From: Fulvia fulva
Lineage: Eukaryota; Ascomycota; Dothideomycetes; Mycosphaerellales; Mycosphaerellaceae
Assembly: GCF_020509005.1 (NCBI RefSeq)
Contig: NC_063023.1
Coordinates: forward strand, 124,001-188,000
DNA: 64,000 nucleotides
Direction of reading: 5' to 3'
Shown: positions 43,788-55,362 of the stretch, one piece after another
Layout: each line of letters opens with the position of its first letter
Numbering within the stretch: the first letter of the stretch is position 1
The notes under the pieces: model-generated
Database searches by the model: none
What the model was told of the DNA's origin: nothing
What the model saw: the letters and a program-made list of their open reading frames with translations, nothing else
Translations under genes and position numbers: made by a program

Positions 43788-45193
43788 ATGGCAGGCTTCA
43801 CGGCAATATCGCAGCAACATGTCCCTCAGCAGCCACCACCGCCGCTACAGAACGTCCGAGCCGCCTTCCAGCCAGACCCGAACCTCATCGCACGAATAGA
43901 GCACGCCGCACAACAGTATCGGGGAGCGTTGGACGCGCTGTTCGAGGACATTGGGAGACATGTGCTGTCGTCGCGGAGCACGCTCCTGCACAACGGGGAG
44001 GCTCAGGCAGCGCCGGCGACGAAGAAGCGCAAACTGGACCGTGCAACGGAAACGAAGCCGGTCGCCAGCAACGGCACAGCACACAATGCGATATCCAGCC
44101 CAGCGATGTCGTTCGAATGCAAAAATGTCAGCTTTGCGGTACCGGCGAGAAAGAAGCTCAAGCTACAAGTCATCACGGACTCGACAGACTCGAGGAAGAG
44201 GGAGATTCGATTGATCGACCCCAAGACCGAGAACACCGAGTACACCTTGTCCAGCTCGCAGATCGATCAAGTCTTCTGCCTGCCAGTGCCGGAGAAGCAG
44301 CAGAGACAGTGGAACTTCTGCATATTCCCGCAGGCTGGGCCAACAACAGCAGAAGGCACACCGTGCGAGCAGATGGTCTTCACCCTCAACGAGACGAAGC
44401 CTGACGATGCGACCTCGACGACACGAGAGAAGCAAGAAGGAGATACATATATCACAGTCACGGAGCCAGAGCTCAACCAGCTGCTGCAACCATATGGCAA
44501 GCATGTCATCAGACCGACAGAGGACGAATTCGCCAGCAGCATACCACAGGCGCATCGCAAGGACGAGAAGGCATACCATGTGAAAGCACACAAGGGCACT
44601 AAAGAAGGTATGCAACGCCAATCGGCAGGAAACACACCAGCTGAACATACTAACACTCCTCAGGCTACCTCTTTTTCCTCCCCAGCGGCATAATCTTCGG
44701 CTTCAAGAAACCCCTCTCCTTCTTTCCCTTCTCGTCCATCGAAGCTATCTCCTACACCAGCGTCCTCCAACGCACCTTCAACCTCGTCATCTCCGCCACC
44801 GAAGGCCTCGGATCGGAATCCAAGGACACGGAGTTCAGCATGCTCGACCAGGCCGACTTCGCAGGCATTGATGAGTACATCAAGAAACACGGCCTGAACG
44901 ACGCGTCAATGGCGGCAGAACGCAAAGCGAAGGCATACAACGTCAACAAACCAAAGGAAGACGCGAATGGTGCGGTGGCGAATGGAGGTGCAGAGGAAGA
45001 GAGCGAGCTGCACAAGGCGGAGCAGCAGTTGCAGGATGAGGAGGACGACGAGGAGGAAGACTATGAGGAGAGTGGTGGAGAGAGTGATGGGTCGGGGGAT
45101 TATAGCGATGAAGAGGAAGAGGAGTATGGTGATGAGGGAGACGAGGAAGGTGCAGAGGATGCCGAGCTTGATGAGGATGCACAGAACGAATGA
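43788..45193 (+). CDS. RTT106: Histone chaperone Rtt106
   Basis: Exons are 43788-44607 and 44664-45193, 449 aa. The intron (gtatgc...actaac...ctcctcag) joins HKGTKEG to [17 protein letters not shown], the second pleckstrin-homology-like domain of the family. The N-terminus is helical, as in the dimerisation region. The middle ([31 protein letters not shown]) is the first PH domain. The C-terminus is long and acidic ([20 protein letters not shown]), which binds histones. Rtt106 deposits H3-H4 during replication-coupled and silent chromatin assembly in the nucleus. Confidence 0.92.
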
Positions 45194-45256
45194 TGCATTC
45201 AAGAAATGATGATACGAGTTGCGCAACACGCTCGAAGCACCAATGATCTGCCTCTA

Positions 45257-45322
45257 GCCGTGTCGGTCCCCATGCACCCGCGAAGCGGGTGTTGGACAAC
45301 CCAGTGATATTGGACACCTCAA
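45257..45322 (+). repeat. Left terminal inverted repeat
   Basis: 66 bases starting GCCGTGTCGG and ending GGACACCTCAA; inverted copy at the right end. Confidence 0.93.
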
Positions 45323-45379
45323 TAAAACCACGCTTTCCAACACGCGTATCTTCCATTCAACACGCGTTATCTCATCAAT

Positions 45380-47065
45380 ATGGTTGCTTCCATCTATCGT
45401 GAAGAAGAGGAGCTCATCAGTGAGGCCGTGCAGTGGTACTGCGACGCGTCAAATCCAGGTCCTGTCAAGCAGGTAGCCGCCAACTGGGGTGTCGATTACC
45501 AACGCTTCAGAAGACGACTTCTCGGTCACAACTCACGCAGCACACGGCCGCGTACGCACACGGTGTTGACAGACGATCAAGAAGCTGTTCTTGCAACCTA
45601 CTAGAGGAGGTGTGACAAGATAGGCGTATCTGCGCGACTCCGGATGGTCCAGATCAGCGCAAATTCGATCCTCAAGCGATACCATACTGGACCTAGATCA
45701 CCTCCAATTGTGAGCTCGAAGTGGCCACAACGATGGCTCAATCGACATCCAGAATGGAAGAAGGTGAAGCAACAGCCATTGGAAGCAGCAAGAGCAGCGG
45801 CATGGGATATTGGTGACCTTGAATGGTGGTACAGCAAGCTGTGGGAGACCTGTCAAGAGTATGGCATATTGCCTGAGGACATGTGGAATATGGACGAGAC
45901 TGGCTTCCGCATTGGTGTTGCGAAGAACCAGTACGTTCTTACGCAATATCCGAAGAGGAAGAACTTCCTTCCTACTGCCAACAACCGTGAGAGCTGTACG
46001 GATGTTGTTGCTGTCTCAGCAGCTGGGCATGTGATTCCAGCCTTCCTCATCTTGATAGGGAAGATGCACCTGAATACGTGGTACCAACACCTTGAAGACG
46101 ACACGGTTGTGGGTGTTAGTGATTCTGGATACACGAATGACCTGCTTACACTGGAATGGCTGCGACATTTCAACGAGCACTCTACGAAGACACAGCGAGG
46201 TGCATACAGGCTGCTGTTGATGGATGGGTACGGCTCTCACTTCACGCTTGAATTCATTGAATATTGTGACGAGCATCTGATAATCCCCTTTGCACTGCCA
46301 GCCCATACAACACACTTTCTACAGCCCTTAGATGTGGTCGTATTCCAGCCTTACAAGCACTGGCACGCAGAGGCTATGGATTCAGATTCTCGCTATGGTT
46401 GCAGCGACTACAACAAGCTCGAGTTCTTGCATGACTTCGAGGCCTTCAGAAGGCAAGCAATGAAGCCAACAACTATCATAAGCGGCTTCGAGAAGTGTGG
46501 TATCTACCCCTTCAATCCGGAGCCAATATTGGCTCGTGCAAGGCAAGACCTAGCTGCTCTTCGATCGAATAAACGAGTCTCAACACCGGAGCCGATTGTC
46601 AACGATAAGCAGCTTCTAACAACAGTGAGGACCTTCGGTCGATACACTGCTGCGCTTATAGCTGATCCATTAATAGATGAGTCTATTAAGCAGCGACTGG
46701 AGCCACTCTTCCGTGGAGCCCAGATTGCTATCGTTGAGGGCGCCGAAGCAGTAGCTGAATTGAACAACACTACGGTCCGCCAGAACGCTCGCAATACTCG
46801 CAACACTCAGAAGAGACAACACCTTCAGCGTGGAGGTGTCATGAAGGCTATCAACGCAAGAGCTGCTATACAAGAACGTGAAGAGAACACAGTAAAGCAG
46901 CTTGAAGCCCAGCTAGTACGTGCAAGAACAGGTGAATTGAGACACCGGATAAGCGAGATTATGAGCTATATCAAGGGGACATACAACAGACCTGCTTATC
47001 CAGTGGAGAGACGGAAGATTATGCCAATATGGCTTGCCTGTATGGACGATATAGCCAATAGATAG
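45380..47065 (+). pseudogene. Pogo-type transposase with one in-frame TAG
   Basis: From the ATG at 45380 the frame runs 74 codons to a TAG at 45602-45604, then continues open in the same frame to 47065 (562 codons in all). The N-terminus holds a Psq-like helix-turn-helix (VKQVAANWGVDYQRFRRRL); a CENP-B-type second DNA-binding part lies around RWLNRHPEWK. The catalytic domain has the DDE aspartates in WNMDETGF and LLMDGYGSH, with HTTHFLQPLDVVVF after. Only the single stop breaks it. In relatives the equivalent place is a coding position, so this is probably a recent nonsense change. No ATG-initiated product from the second part alone would have the first DNA-binding domain. Confidence 0.85.
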
Positions 47066-47088
47066 TTGAATACACCTCATTGATATCG

Positions 47089-47154
47089 TTGAGGTGTCCA
47101 ATATCACTGGGTTGTCCAACACCCGCTTCGCGGGTGCATGGGGACCGACACGGC
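47089..47154 (-). repeat. Right terminal inverted repeat
   Basis: Reverse complement of the left repeat, ending CCGACACGGC followed by TA. Confidence 0.93.
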
Positions 47155-47554
47155 TAAGGAGTTCCAGTGTCCTACCATTGGCGAGCGCACCGCATCTTTA
47201 TGGCGTCCGCCCGGAAGGCCCCATCGACAAGTCGCCTGTGCTATGCACACACCTCGGAGACAGAGATGGGCCAGCCGTGCCGCTTCGCGATAGCTCTTGA
47301 TACATCCCCACGGTCCAGGAGATGCACGACTCCCATAACAGGCCACTTGCCATTTACCAGACCACGGTAGCCATTCACCAACTTCCAAAATGACTAAGTA
47401 CAGCAACGAATGTCTTGCACGTTGCCGTTGCGCCTCAAGGAGGGCACATCGCCGGGACCCTACCTCTGCCTTGTGAGCGGCCCCTTCCCACTTGTTGCCA
47501 GCTCGAGTGCGCGGGGACAGACGGTGCTAGGAGGTCTGCGAGTTATGAAACAGC
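47155..47554. other. Flank between transposon and HET relic
   Basis: No supported feature. It may be the decayed N-terminal half of the HET gene, but no HET core motif is readable. Confidence 0.3.
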
Positions 47555-48640
47555 ATGTCACAAGGGACCACTCTCACAGGATACCTTCTTTTGCTATGTG
47601 ACGATGACTGGTACCGAGCTGAAGTATGTCAGGAGATATCGCTAGCTCGAACACATGTAATATGCCACGGACGCTACAGGACTTCTCGCGAAGCACTCCA
47701 GAAGCTGGACAGCTTCACGAGGTTAAGAGCATGGGGTGTAGCAGCTTTCATTCGACGAGGTGGCCATAAAATACCTTTTTGCCTCCAGCAGGTTGCGAAT
47801 GCTGCCATTATCAAGGCTCTACGGGCACATGGACTGGATATACTTACCCGTCTCCAAGACTTCGATCCATTTACGTTACCTACTATCGGCCAGCCACCCC
47901 TGAATGTCTCCCGCACCACCTCGATATAGACCACATGCCGGAGCATCCGATACCCAGCAATTGATAAAGGTCGGCGACTCCTAGTCAGTAGAGTTACCTA
48001 GTATCGGCCCGCCACTCCCGCACCACCTTGATATAGACCACATGCCGGAGCATCCGATACCCAGCAATTGATTAAGGTCGGCTACTCCTGGTCAGTAGAG
48101 GAGCTGTATACGGAGTCTGCAATCTCCTGAAGCGGGCAAACCAAGTCGCTGGATGTGCGTATTTTCGCAAGCCCTTCACTCCTGGATCTACCATCATGGG
48201 TGCCACACTGGAGCTCTCGACGCTTTGCCTGGAACGTCTTGCGGGATGACGTTAATGCCGGCTACAGCAAAACACCCACAGCTGTACCTTGGAGAGGTCA
48301 TGGTCTGCCAAGAGTCTCCGAATGCCACCGGAAGCTCCTTGTGCAAGGCAGAGTGCTCTGCACCCATTCGCTATCCTTGCTCGACCACGGGGTCAACAAA
48401 GCATATAACCTTGTCAGTTGCCTGGCGCGCCGTATGTTCGCCTTCAGTGGCTGGGACGGGAATCGCGCTTCGCACTCTCCCTTAGAGGATATTCGGAGTG
48501 GGGACATTGTATGCGTGCTGAGAGGTGTTGTAGGGGTGATTGACGAGTGTACAAGCTTGCTGAACCATGAAACAATAAGGGTGATCAGATACCTTCTGAA
48601 TTGCATAAGATGTATCTATGGTGGCTACAGATATTGCTGA
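47555..48640 (+). pseudogene. Broken HET-domain gene (C-terminal half)
   Basis: Pieces in one frame match the middle and end of HET proteins: WYRAEVCQEISLARTHVICHG (the W-x-x-QE-x-x-LA block), then after a duplication YSWSVEELYTESA and LLDLPSWVPHWSS (the LPSWVPDWS block). Stops interrupt it, including one between ESAIS and SGQTK, and an internal tandem duplication (47876-48100) shifts the frame. The conserved start (YxALSYxWG) is not found, so the gene is dead or truncated. It is a second, separate HET locus from the one at 1.8-3.4 kb. Confidence 0.65.
47876..48100 (+). repeat. Tandem duplication inside the HET relic (118 + 107 bp)
   Basis: Two adjacent copies begin TTACCTA(C/G)TATCGGCC and end TCAGTAGAG (47876-47993 and 47994-48100). 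They share the long block around CCACATGCCGGAGCATCC. The first copy has 11 extra bases, and there are a few substitutions. Confidence 0.88.
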
Positions 48641-49369
48641 TATAGGGGGTGTGTGCCAAGTCCTGACTAATATGGTACCCAAGTCACCTGATTCACAACA
48701 CTCCCCTTTCAGGCTGGCAGATTGTCTGCCAGGATGACCCCATAGACCTAGTAGGTGCAGGCAACTCCTATATCCTTCAGATGTGCATCACTTCAGCTGT
48801 TTTGCACATGTTAGCATATGCCAAACTGCTCCAGTTATCACAATCATCAGGTGCCAGAATGCCTGTATAGCCCCACTTCTGAGCTTATTGAGCTTCATCT
48901 TTCCTCTTTTGGAAGCAATTGGAAGCTTCTCTTGTGAAGGGTCCAGCAGGCAGTAGCAAATGTCATAAGCAGGCGTGCTTAAAAGAACTTCCTGTAGCAC
49001 TAGCAACTCTTCCCTCTTCATACCACTTCTGCAGTGCTAATGCTGCTCTCTCCCCACGCGAGTCCCCAGGTCATCGCTCCTACCCAGGATCTCCCACTGG
49101 TAGTGGCTTCCCAAGCCCATCCAGAATCCTCCATCTCCTGGCTTGTCCCAGACTCGCATGGGCCAGCCAGTCAACCCAACCAACTTGCTCCCAGCAGAGA
49201 TTGACTATCGCATCACTGCTCCACGAGCTCCTGGTGACGGGTCCAGAACTGCCTTGCTTGAGCTGAGGATCCTATATCAGAGTTCAGCCAGCAGAGATGA
49301 GTCAATTGTTGCCATCCGTAATCTTCTGGCTCGCTTGGCTACTGATGATGCTTTCTAGGACGGCATGAT
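48641..49369. other. Left flank of the copia(-) element
   Basis: A short plus-strand frame at 49143-49358 has coding-like composition (RTALLELRILYQ) but no recognised family. The copia(-) 3' LTR should lie near here, yet its edges could not be defined. Confidence 0.3.
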
Positions 49370-52300
49370 GAGCAACTCCAAGGAGATTTGGGCTGATAAG
49401 ATGATGAGACAACTTCCTCAAGGTGGTCTAGAGAGACTTCCATGCGATCATTTTCCTTTGTTATGAGATGGCTTGCTTTGAAAGGCAGCCATGATATGAC
49501 CCTGATGGGTCCCTGATGATGAGCAGATAGCTCCAAAAGTTGATACAAATGAATGTGCTTTAAACAAATAAAATTTCCTATAGTATCCAGTGACAAATGA
49601 AATTGTGCCTCAGCGTGAATGCCTTCTTAGAGAATGTGGTTTAGGGACTTTGGCTTTATAAGCCAGTCTGCCAGCTGAAGGGTTGTTAGGATATTTTCAA
49701 CCACAATGACACCTTGCTCATAAATCCATCTACAGAAGTGATGCCTAAGCCTGACATGCTTTGTCCTTTTGTGGTTAGAGTGATCCCTTACAAGCTTGAT
49801 AGCTGACTAGTTGTCCATAAAGATTTTGGATAGGGATGCTTTCCATCCTGTCATCTTTTGAGTCTCCTGCAGGAGGTTCCTCATCCACATCACTTCTCTA
49901 CAGCATTCAGTGAGGGCCACATATTCTGCCTCAGTGCTGGAGAGCACTACCTCCTTCTAGAGGGCAGATTTCTATGCTACTAGGCCTCTAGCCATCTTGA
50001 TTAGGAGCCCAGATGTGGATCTGCCTGAGGGATCCCTAGAAAAGTCTGAATCTGTGTAGATTTCAGGCCTCAGTGTAGAGTTCTTTCTGAAGATTAGGCC
50101 CTTGTTAATTGTTCCAGCAATGTATCTCCAAACATGCTTTGTAGCTATAATGTGGTCTACAGATAGGTTGGCCAGAAATTTGGCCAAGTGATTTGTGGTA
50201 TAGGAGATGTCTGGCCTTGTTTAGTTGGCCAGATACTGGAGTTCCCTAATCATTATGTTGAACAGATTGTAGTCCTAGATGGAGCATTGTGAGGTATGCT
50301 TCTCATACAGGCGGTCAAGGGGATACTTGACACTTTTGGCTTAGTCAAGGCTATGCTTCTGGAGCTTCTCCAAAGCATAATGCTTCTAGGAGATGGGAAG
50401 GTCTTCCTTCTTATTCAGCTTCAGATGTATGCCAAGGAAGAGGTTGGTGTCCACAGTCTTGATGGAGTACTTCTTCTTCAGGCCAGTAATGAGGTTATCA
50501 ATCCTCTTTTCAGATTTGCTAAAGATTTAGAAGTCATCCACATAAAGGAGGACAAGAATGTCCTCCCCCTGAAAGAGGCAAGCATCAGAATCTATCCTCT
50601 TTAGGCCAAGAGCTTCAAGAGTCTCTTTTGCATCATAGTACTAGAGGTTGGCTGACTGTTTCAATCCATACAACCCTTTCTTGATCTCTAGGACCAGGTT
50701 TGATGCATTCTTCTTGATCAGTTCAGCTCCTTCAGGTGGTCTGATGAAGAGAGGTCTATCAATCTTGGGGTTCATGAAGGCTATTTCCACATCAATTTGC
50801 CTTCTCTTCTAGCCAAGCACTATGCACAGGGCCAGGAGGATTCTGCCAGTAGCATGCCTTAGGGTGGGTGCAAATGTGTTGACATAGTCCATCCCAAGTC
50901 TTTGGGTGAATCCCTTTGCAGTCCATCTGGCTCTGCGCTTTTCAATAGTTCCATCTGGCAGATACTTGTAATGAAGTACCCATTTCCCAGAGAGAAGCTT
51001 CCTTCCCTTTGGGACCTTGGACATATGGATCCATTGGACACATTCTGTGTCTTCAAGAGATGTGAATTCTTTCCTGACTGCCCTGACCCATTCAGCTCTG
51101 TCAGGCCGGCTGAGGGCATTAGTGAGGGAAGTTGGGTCTTTCAACTTCTCCTTGGGTGCAGATTCTGCAGCTGCTGCAGAAAGTCCTTGATTGGCAAGTC
51201 TTCTGTAGTCATGCTGGGCTCTGCCCTCTCTGGTGCTTCTTTTTGTGGCCTCAGGAATGACCTTTGCTTGTTTCAAGAAAAGTGGTAGTGATGTCGATGC
51301 TATAGAAGTGTCTACGAAGCTGTTCTGAAGATGGGGGTGTCCGGACCCTGAATCAGGTCACGTGACACTGCGTCGATCTCTTGTTTCTGCCAGACCACTT
51401 CCCTTTTCATGACAGTTGATTCCACCATATCACCTCTCTTTCTTTTGCCAAGATGGGGCTGAGGATGGAATGGGGTCATGAGGTTGTCAGGGTCGTCAGG
51501 TGAGTCCTCTGGGTGTTGCCCATGGACAGTTTCTTCAGGAGTGGTTTCCTGGATCTAGGGGGAAGCGCTTCTTGGCGTATGTGAGAATGTCACATGCTCC
51601 ACTTGGCGCTCTGGGGAGTCTTCTGTTGATGCACCATTTTGTCCAGCTGGGTCACTATGCTGCTGCAGCTCCCCCTGGGGCTGCTCAGTCTCCTGTCCAT
51701 TCTGTGGAGAGGTGTGACGCGCTTGGGGCGCATGTTGGGGCATGTGATTGCGCCCTTGTGAAGAGTGAGGCTCCTTGGGACTTGCTGAGGGACCTCCTGG
51801 GACATTTGGGGGGTCTTCAGGATCCATTTGGGAGGTGGATTCTTCTTCTATTTCACTCCCATCATCTACTGCTTCAAGCTGGGAGCTCTGATCTCTTGGA
51901 GATGGCTCCCCCTGAGCGACCTGCTGGGCAGCAGGGTATGGATGGCCAAATAGGCAGTCTTCATTGAAGGTGCAGTGGGGTCCAAACTTGGAATCATCTG
52001 TCCACATCCTCTCATTCCAGACTGGTCTCCAGAGCAGGTAGTTGGTTGAGGAGTCTTCCTGGAATCCAACATACCACCATATCTCTGCTCTAGGCATGAA
52101 CTTGGCTGAATCTTGCTTGTTGTCCAAGCTTCTAAATGCCTTGCACGCAAACCTCCTGATGTTGCTCAGGTCAACCTCCCTGACCCCCAGCCCAAGGTCT
52201 TCTTCAAAGTCCTGGATTGGGATCCTCTTGGTGGTAAGGTTGTAGAGTCTGTTGGTGATGTAGCATGAATGCTTCATAGCAAAATGCTATATGAATTGTG

Positions 52301-52976
52301 GGAGGCCAGAGTCTATCATCGTAGCTCTTGCCTTGTTCACCACAACCTTGTTGGAAGCTTCTGCAATCCCATTCTGCTCAGGAGTGTATGGGCCTGAGAA
52401 ATCCCATCTGATGCCTTCAGCCTGGGCTTCCCTGGCAAGTTCCTTGTTGTTGAACTCCCCTCCTTGGTCAGAGAACCATATCTTGGGGGTCTTCTTGTAG
52501 AACTTCCACATCTTGGCTAAGAATGCCTTGATTGCTGCAGGGGCATAATCTTTCTTCTCTAATGGTATGCACCATCTCATCCTTGTCTTTGTACAGGTGA
52601 GCATCAGACAGTACTTGTACTTCTGTGAGGATACTGGCTCAATTGGGCCAATCAGATCTGCATGAATTTTATCAAGGGCATGGAGTGCCAAGGGTCTAGG
52701 AGTTCTTGAAACAACTCTCTATGACCTGTACAACTTGCATAGCTCGCAGTGTCCAAGTTCTGCAGTATCAATTCCTTCAAGGCCTGTTACTACACTCTTC
52801 GTAGTATTGAGCAAGGTGCTGCTAATGTGCCCAAGTCTTAAGTGCCATCTAACAGTGTCAGCTCTTGGCTTGGTAAAGGCAAGTGCTGTAAGGCCTCTCA
52901 GTTTTGATCTGTTGATTTTGCTCTTTAGAGCTCTCCTAATGCGGAAGTTCCTAAGCACAGTCACATTCTTGACTAT
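49370..52976 (-). pseudogene. Decayed Ty1/copia pol (integrase, reverse transcriptase, RNase H)
   Basis: Reading leftwards: a GAG-pre-integrase block (WHLRLGHIS, CELCKLYRS) at 52964-52719; the integrase core (IHADLIGPIE, WFSDQGGEFNN, TPEQNGIAE) at 52691-52287; the integrase C-terminus and a Pro/Ser-rich linker to 51555; the RT start (WVLHYKYLPDGTIEKRRAR) at 51276-50809; the RT core (DDF for the usual DDM/L, then stop) near 50530; RNase H (IYTDSDFSRDP) at 50187-49972; and the tail to 49370. Stops are mostly TAG or TAA, and there is one frame change between 51.28 and 51.55 kb. The 5' part (gag, protease) is missing because the gypsy LTR begins at 52977. Confidence 0.85.
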
Positions 52977-53580
52977 TGTCAGTAAGTGTATTAGTATAGT
53001 TACCGGTACTTATCTTGTCTATACTATACTAATAACCTATAGCTAAATAAGCCTACTAATATATACTAGTTAGTGACCGCTTTCCTAATTAGAAAGGTCT
53101 ATATCTTTATAAGGTATTACTACCACTACTACTATTTACTATTACTATAACCTCCGGTCTAGGCTCTATAGCTCGTATAAAGAAGTTGTCCTTATAGTTA
53201 TTCTCGATAGCTACCTTATCGTCTATATCGTTACTACCTAGTAGTCCGTACTAGCTACGTAGATAGCTATAGGCTTTAATTATAGTATCTATAAGGTTTA
53301 AGCGTCTATATATAATTATATTACGGCCTAAGCTAAAGGAGCGCTCTAGAGGGTCTAATATAAGCGGAATAGCGAGTATGTTACGGGCGAGAGTACTATA
53401 ATAGGGTCGGGAAAAGATATATATAGTTACGCGAGCTATCTAAGAGAGCGCGAGAGGCGCGAGAAGATAAAGTAGCGCGAATCGAGCTAGCGGGCACTAG
53501 CGGCCGCTAGCGCGCGGGCGTACGGCCGACGATACTATATTACGAGGCAGTTCGTAGAAAAGGGCTATCTCGTAATAGTA
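52977..53580 (-). repeat. 3' LTR of the gypsy element
   Basis: On the minus strand it starts directly after the polypurine tract and ends ...CTGACA at 52977, where copia sequence begins. The expected TG start reads TA, as RIP would produce. Length is about 604 bp. The other LTR is not in the window. Confidence 0.7.
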
Positions 53581-53594
53581 CCCCCCCTCCTCGA
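53581..53594 (-). other. Polypurine tract of the gypsy element
   Basis: Minus-strand sequence CGAGGAGGGGGGG immediately upstream of the LTR; plus-strand priming site for reverse transcription. Confidence 0.7.
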
Positions 53595-53699
53595 ATAAGG
53601 AGCTCCTACGACGCTTCTACGTTTAATACTCGGAGCGTATAGGGGGCTATCGCTAGTACTAATACCGGTACTAGTCTCGAGAGCTTTATCGAGGAAGCT

Positions 53700-55348
53700 A
53701 TAGTCATGTCGCGTTTATATATACGGTCCGAGGATTAGCGCTAGCCCGTATTAAGTTACCGGCTAATCGAGTCTATCGAAGGTAGGCTTAGGTTTATCTA
53801 GGTATTACTAGTAGAACGCGATCGCGAGTTCTTTATATCTAGGTAGTACGGCTAACTACTTAGCCTAGCTCCGTATACGATCCTTCTAAATAACTATATA
53901 CTATATATCGTTATACCTAATCTTAGAATCTACTAGATCCTCTACTTCGTACTCCTCCGATACCTAACCTTCGCGTTCGACGATTACGGGCGCTAGTAGT
54001 AGTTTACGTTATCTAGGTATCCCTTCGGTCACTACGCGGCGTAACTTACTCGTATAGAATACGTTATAAATTTGTATCCTATCGCTAAGTTTGAGTTTAT
54101 ACGAGCGTCTACCTATAGCCCTAACGACCCGAAACGGCCTAAGGAACTTATAATCGAGTTTCTTACTTAGACGTATAGTCCTAATGTTACGGGCATCTAG
54201 TAGAACTATATCGTTAGGCTAGTAGGTAGGCGCTAGCGCTCGCCGAGTATTTACGGCTTTGGCCGTTAGTACTTACGTAAAAGTATATACGTCGCGTAGC
54301 TTATCTAGGCGGTCGCGGCGTATAGACTCGAGTACCCGCCGTATTTATACTTTAGTGTCTTATATATTATTAACTAACGCGTTAGTAGCCTCGACGTTAG
54401 GTACTTCCCGAGCTATAACTTATAGTTTAGCTAGGCTACTAAACTCTATCCGTAGGTAGCGGCTAGAGTCGGCGAAGAATAGAGTTATTCCGGTACTTAT
54501 AGACTCGTAATTATTAAGGGCGAACTCGGCGTCTAGTAGTAACTCGACCTAATTATCTTGTTAATAGTTAGTATAGGCGCGGATATACTATTCGAGTACT
54601 TAGTTTGTACGTTCTAATTGCCCGTCCGTTTCTAGATAGAAGGCTATAGAAAGATTTTAGTAGATACTAAGCCTTACGTAGAGTCTATAGAAGAGCGCGC
54701 TAACGAATTACGTACCTCTATCGCTTACGACTATCTCCGGTAGGCTATATACGGGGAATATATACTTATAGAACAAGGTGGCGGCGTGCTTAGCGTTTAA
54801 GTCATTAGTAGGGAGTAGCCGTACGCGTTTAGTTAGTATATCGGTAACTATTATAATATATTTATAGATTAGTCTAGTATTAGGATCTTTACTAGCGGGT
54901 AGGTTAACGATAAAGTCTACTATAATATACTTCTATTCGTAACCGGGCGTATAGTATAGGGATAGGGTGCCTTACTCTATTAGTCTTAATAGAGTCGAGC
55001 GCCTATATATTAGGTAGTATCGTACGTATCTTACGACGGTACTTACTATTTTAGGCTAGAAGAGGTTTTGCCTCTATAGTAGATTAAAAGTCATTACTAT
55101 ACCTTAGTAGCTAGCTACTCTACTATTATAGTATTTACGTACTATCCGGCTACGGAGGTTCTGAAAGGCTAGGATATATAAGGCTTTATTAACGTATAGT
55201 CGATCCGCGATAATTATATAATCTGACGCGGTAATCTTCTATTATTATAGCTATATATTAGCGATCCCCTACTAGAGATCGGACTTTAGTTTAAGTATAC
55301 GTGTCGTTATAGACCGGCTATTATATGCTTCTATATATAGTTTTTCTT
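53700..55348 (-). pseudogene. Gypsy integrase with C-terminal chromodomain, many stops
   Basis: Hand translation of the minus strand shows DFIVNLPASKD, IIIVTDILTKRVRLLPT, YIFPVYSLPEIVVSDRGT (catalytic Asp region), ETDGQLERTN (D,D-35-E glutamate region), EFALNNYES, then a GPY-like segment. A chromodomain starting YEVEDLVDSKIRYNDI and ending near FYxxYLDKPKP closes the protein. Many TAG and TAA codons stand at Gln or Trp places, consistent with RIP. It is not functional. Confidence 0.78.
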
Positions 55349-55362
55349 TATATAACTCCGTT
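55349..55362 (+). repeat. Target-site duplication, left
   Basis: TATATAACTCCGTT; identical to 61297-61310. Confidence 0.9.

Larger units (their letters stand above)
45257..47154 (+). mobile_element. Pogo/Fot1-like DNA transposon with 66-bp TIRs
   Basis: The element is 1898 bp and is flanked by TA on both sides (45255-45256 and 47155-47156), the target duplication of Tc1-mariner/pogo transposons. Its ends are perfect or near-perfect inverted repeats of about 66 bp, each containing a small palindrome (CCCGCGAAGCGGG). It carries one transposase gene. It inserted next to a broken HET gene and shows no RIP-like loss of CA/TG. Confidence 0.92.

Noticed and set aside
53601..55340. Reading the AT-rich tract as an intergenic or centromere-like spacer
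   Set aside because: Minus-strand translation shows integrase and chromodomain motifs, so it is a mutated gypsy element.
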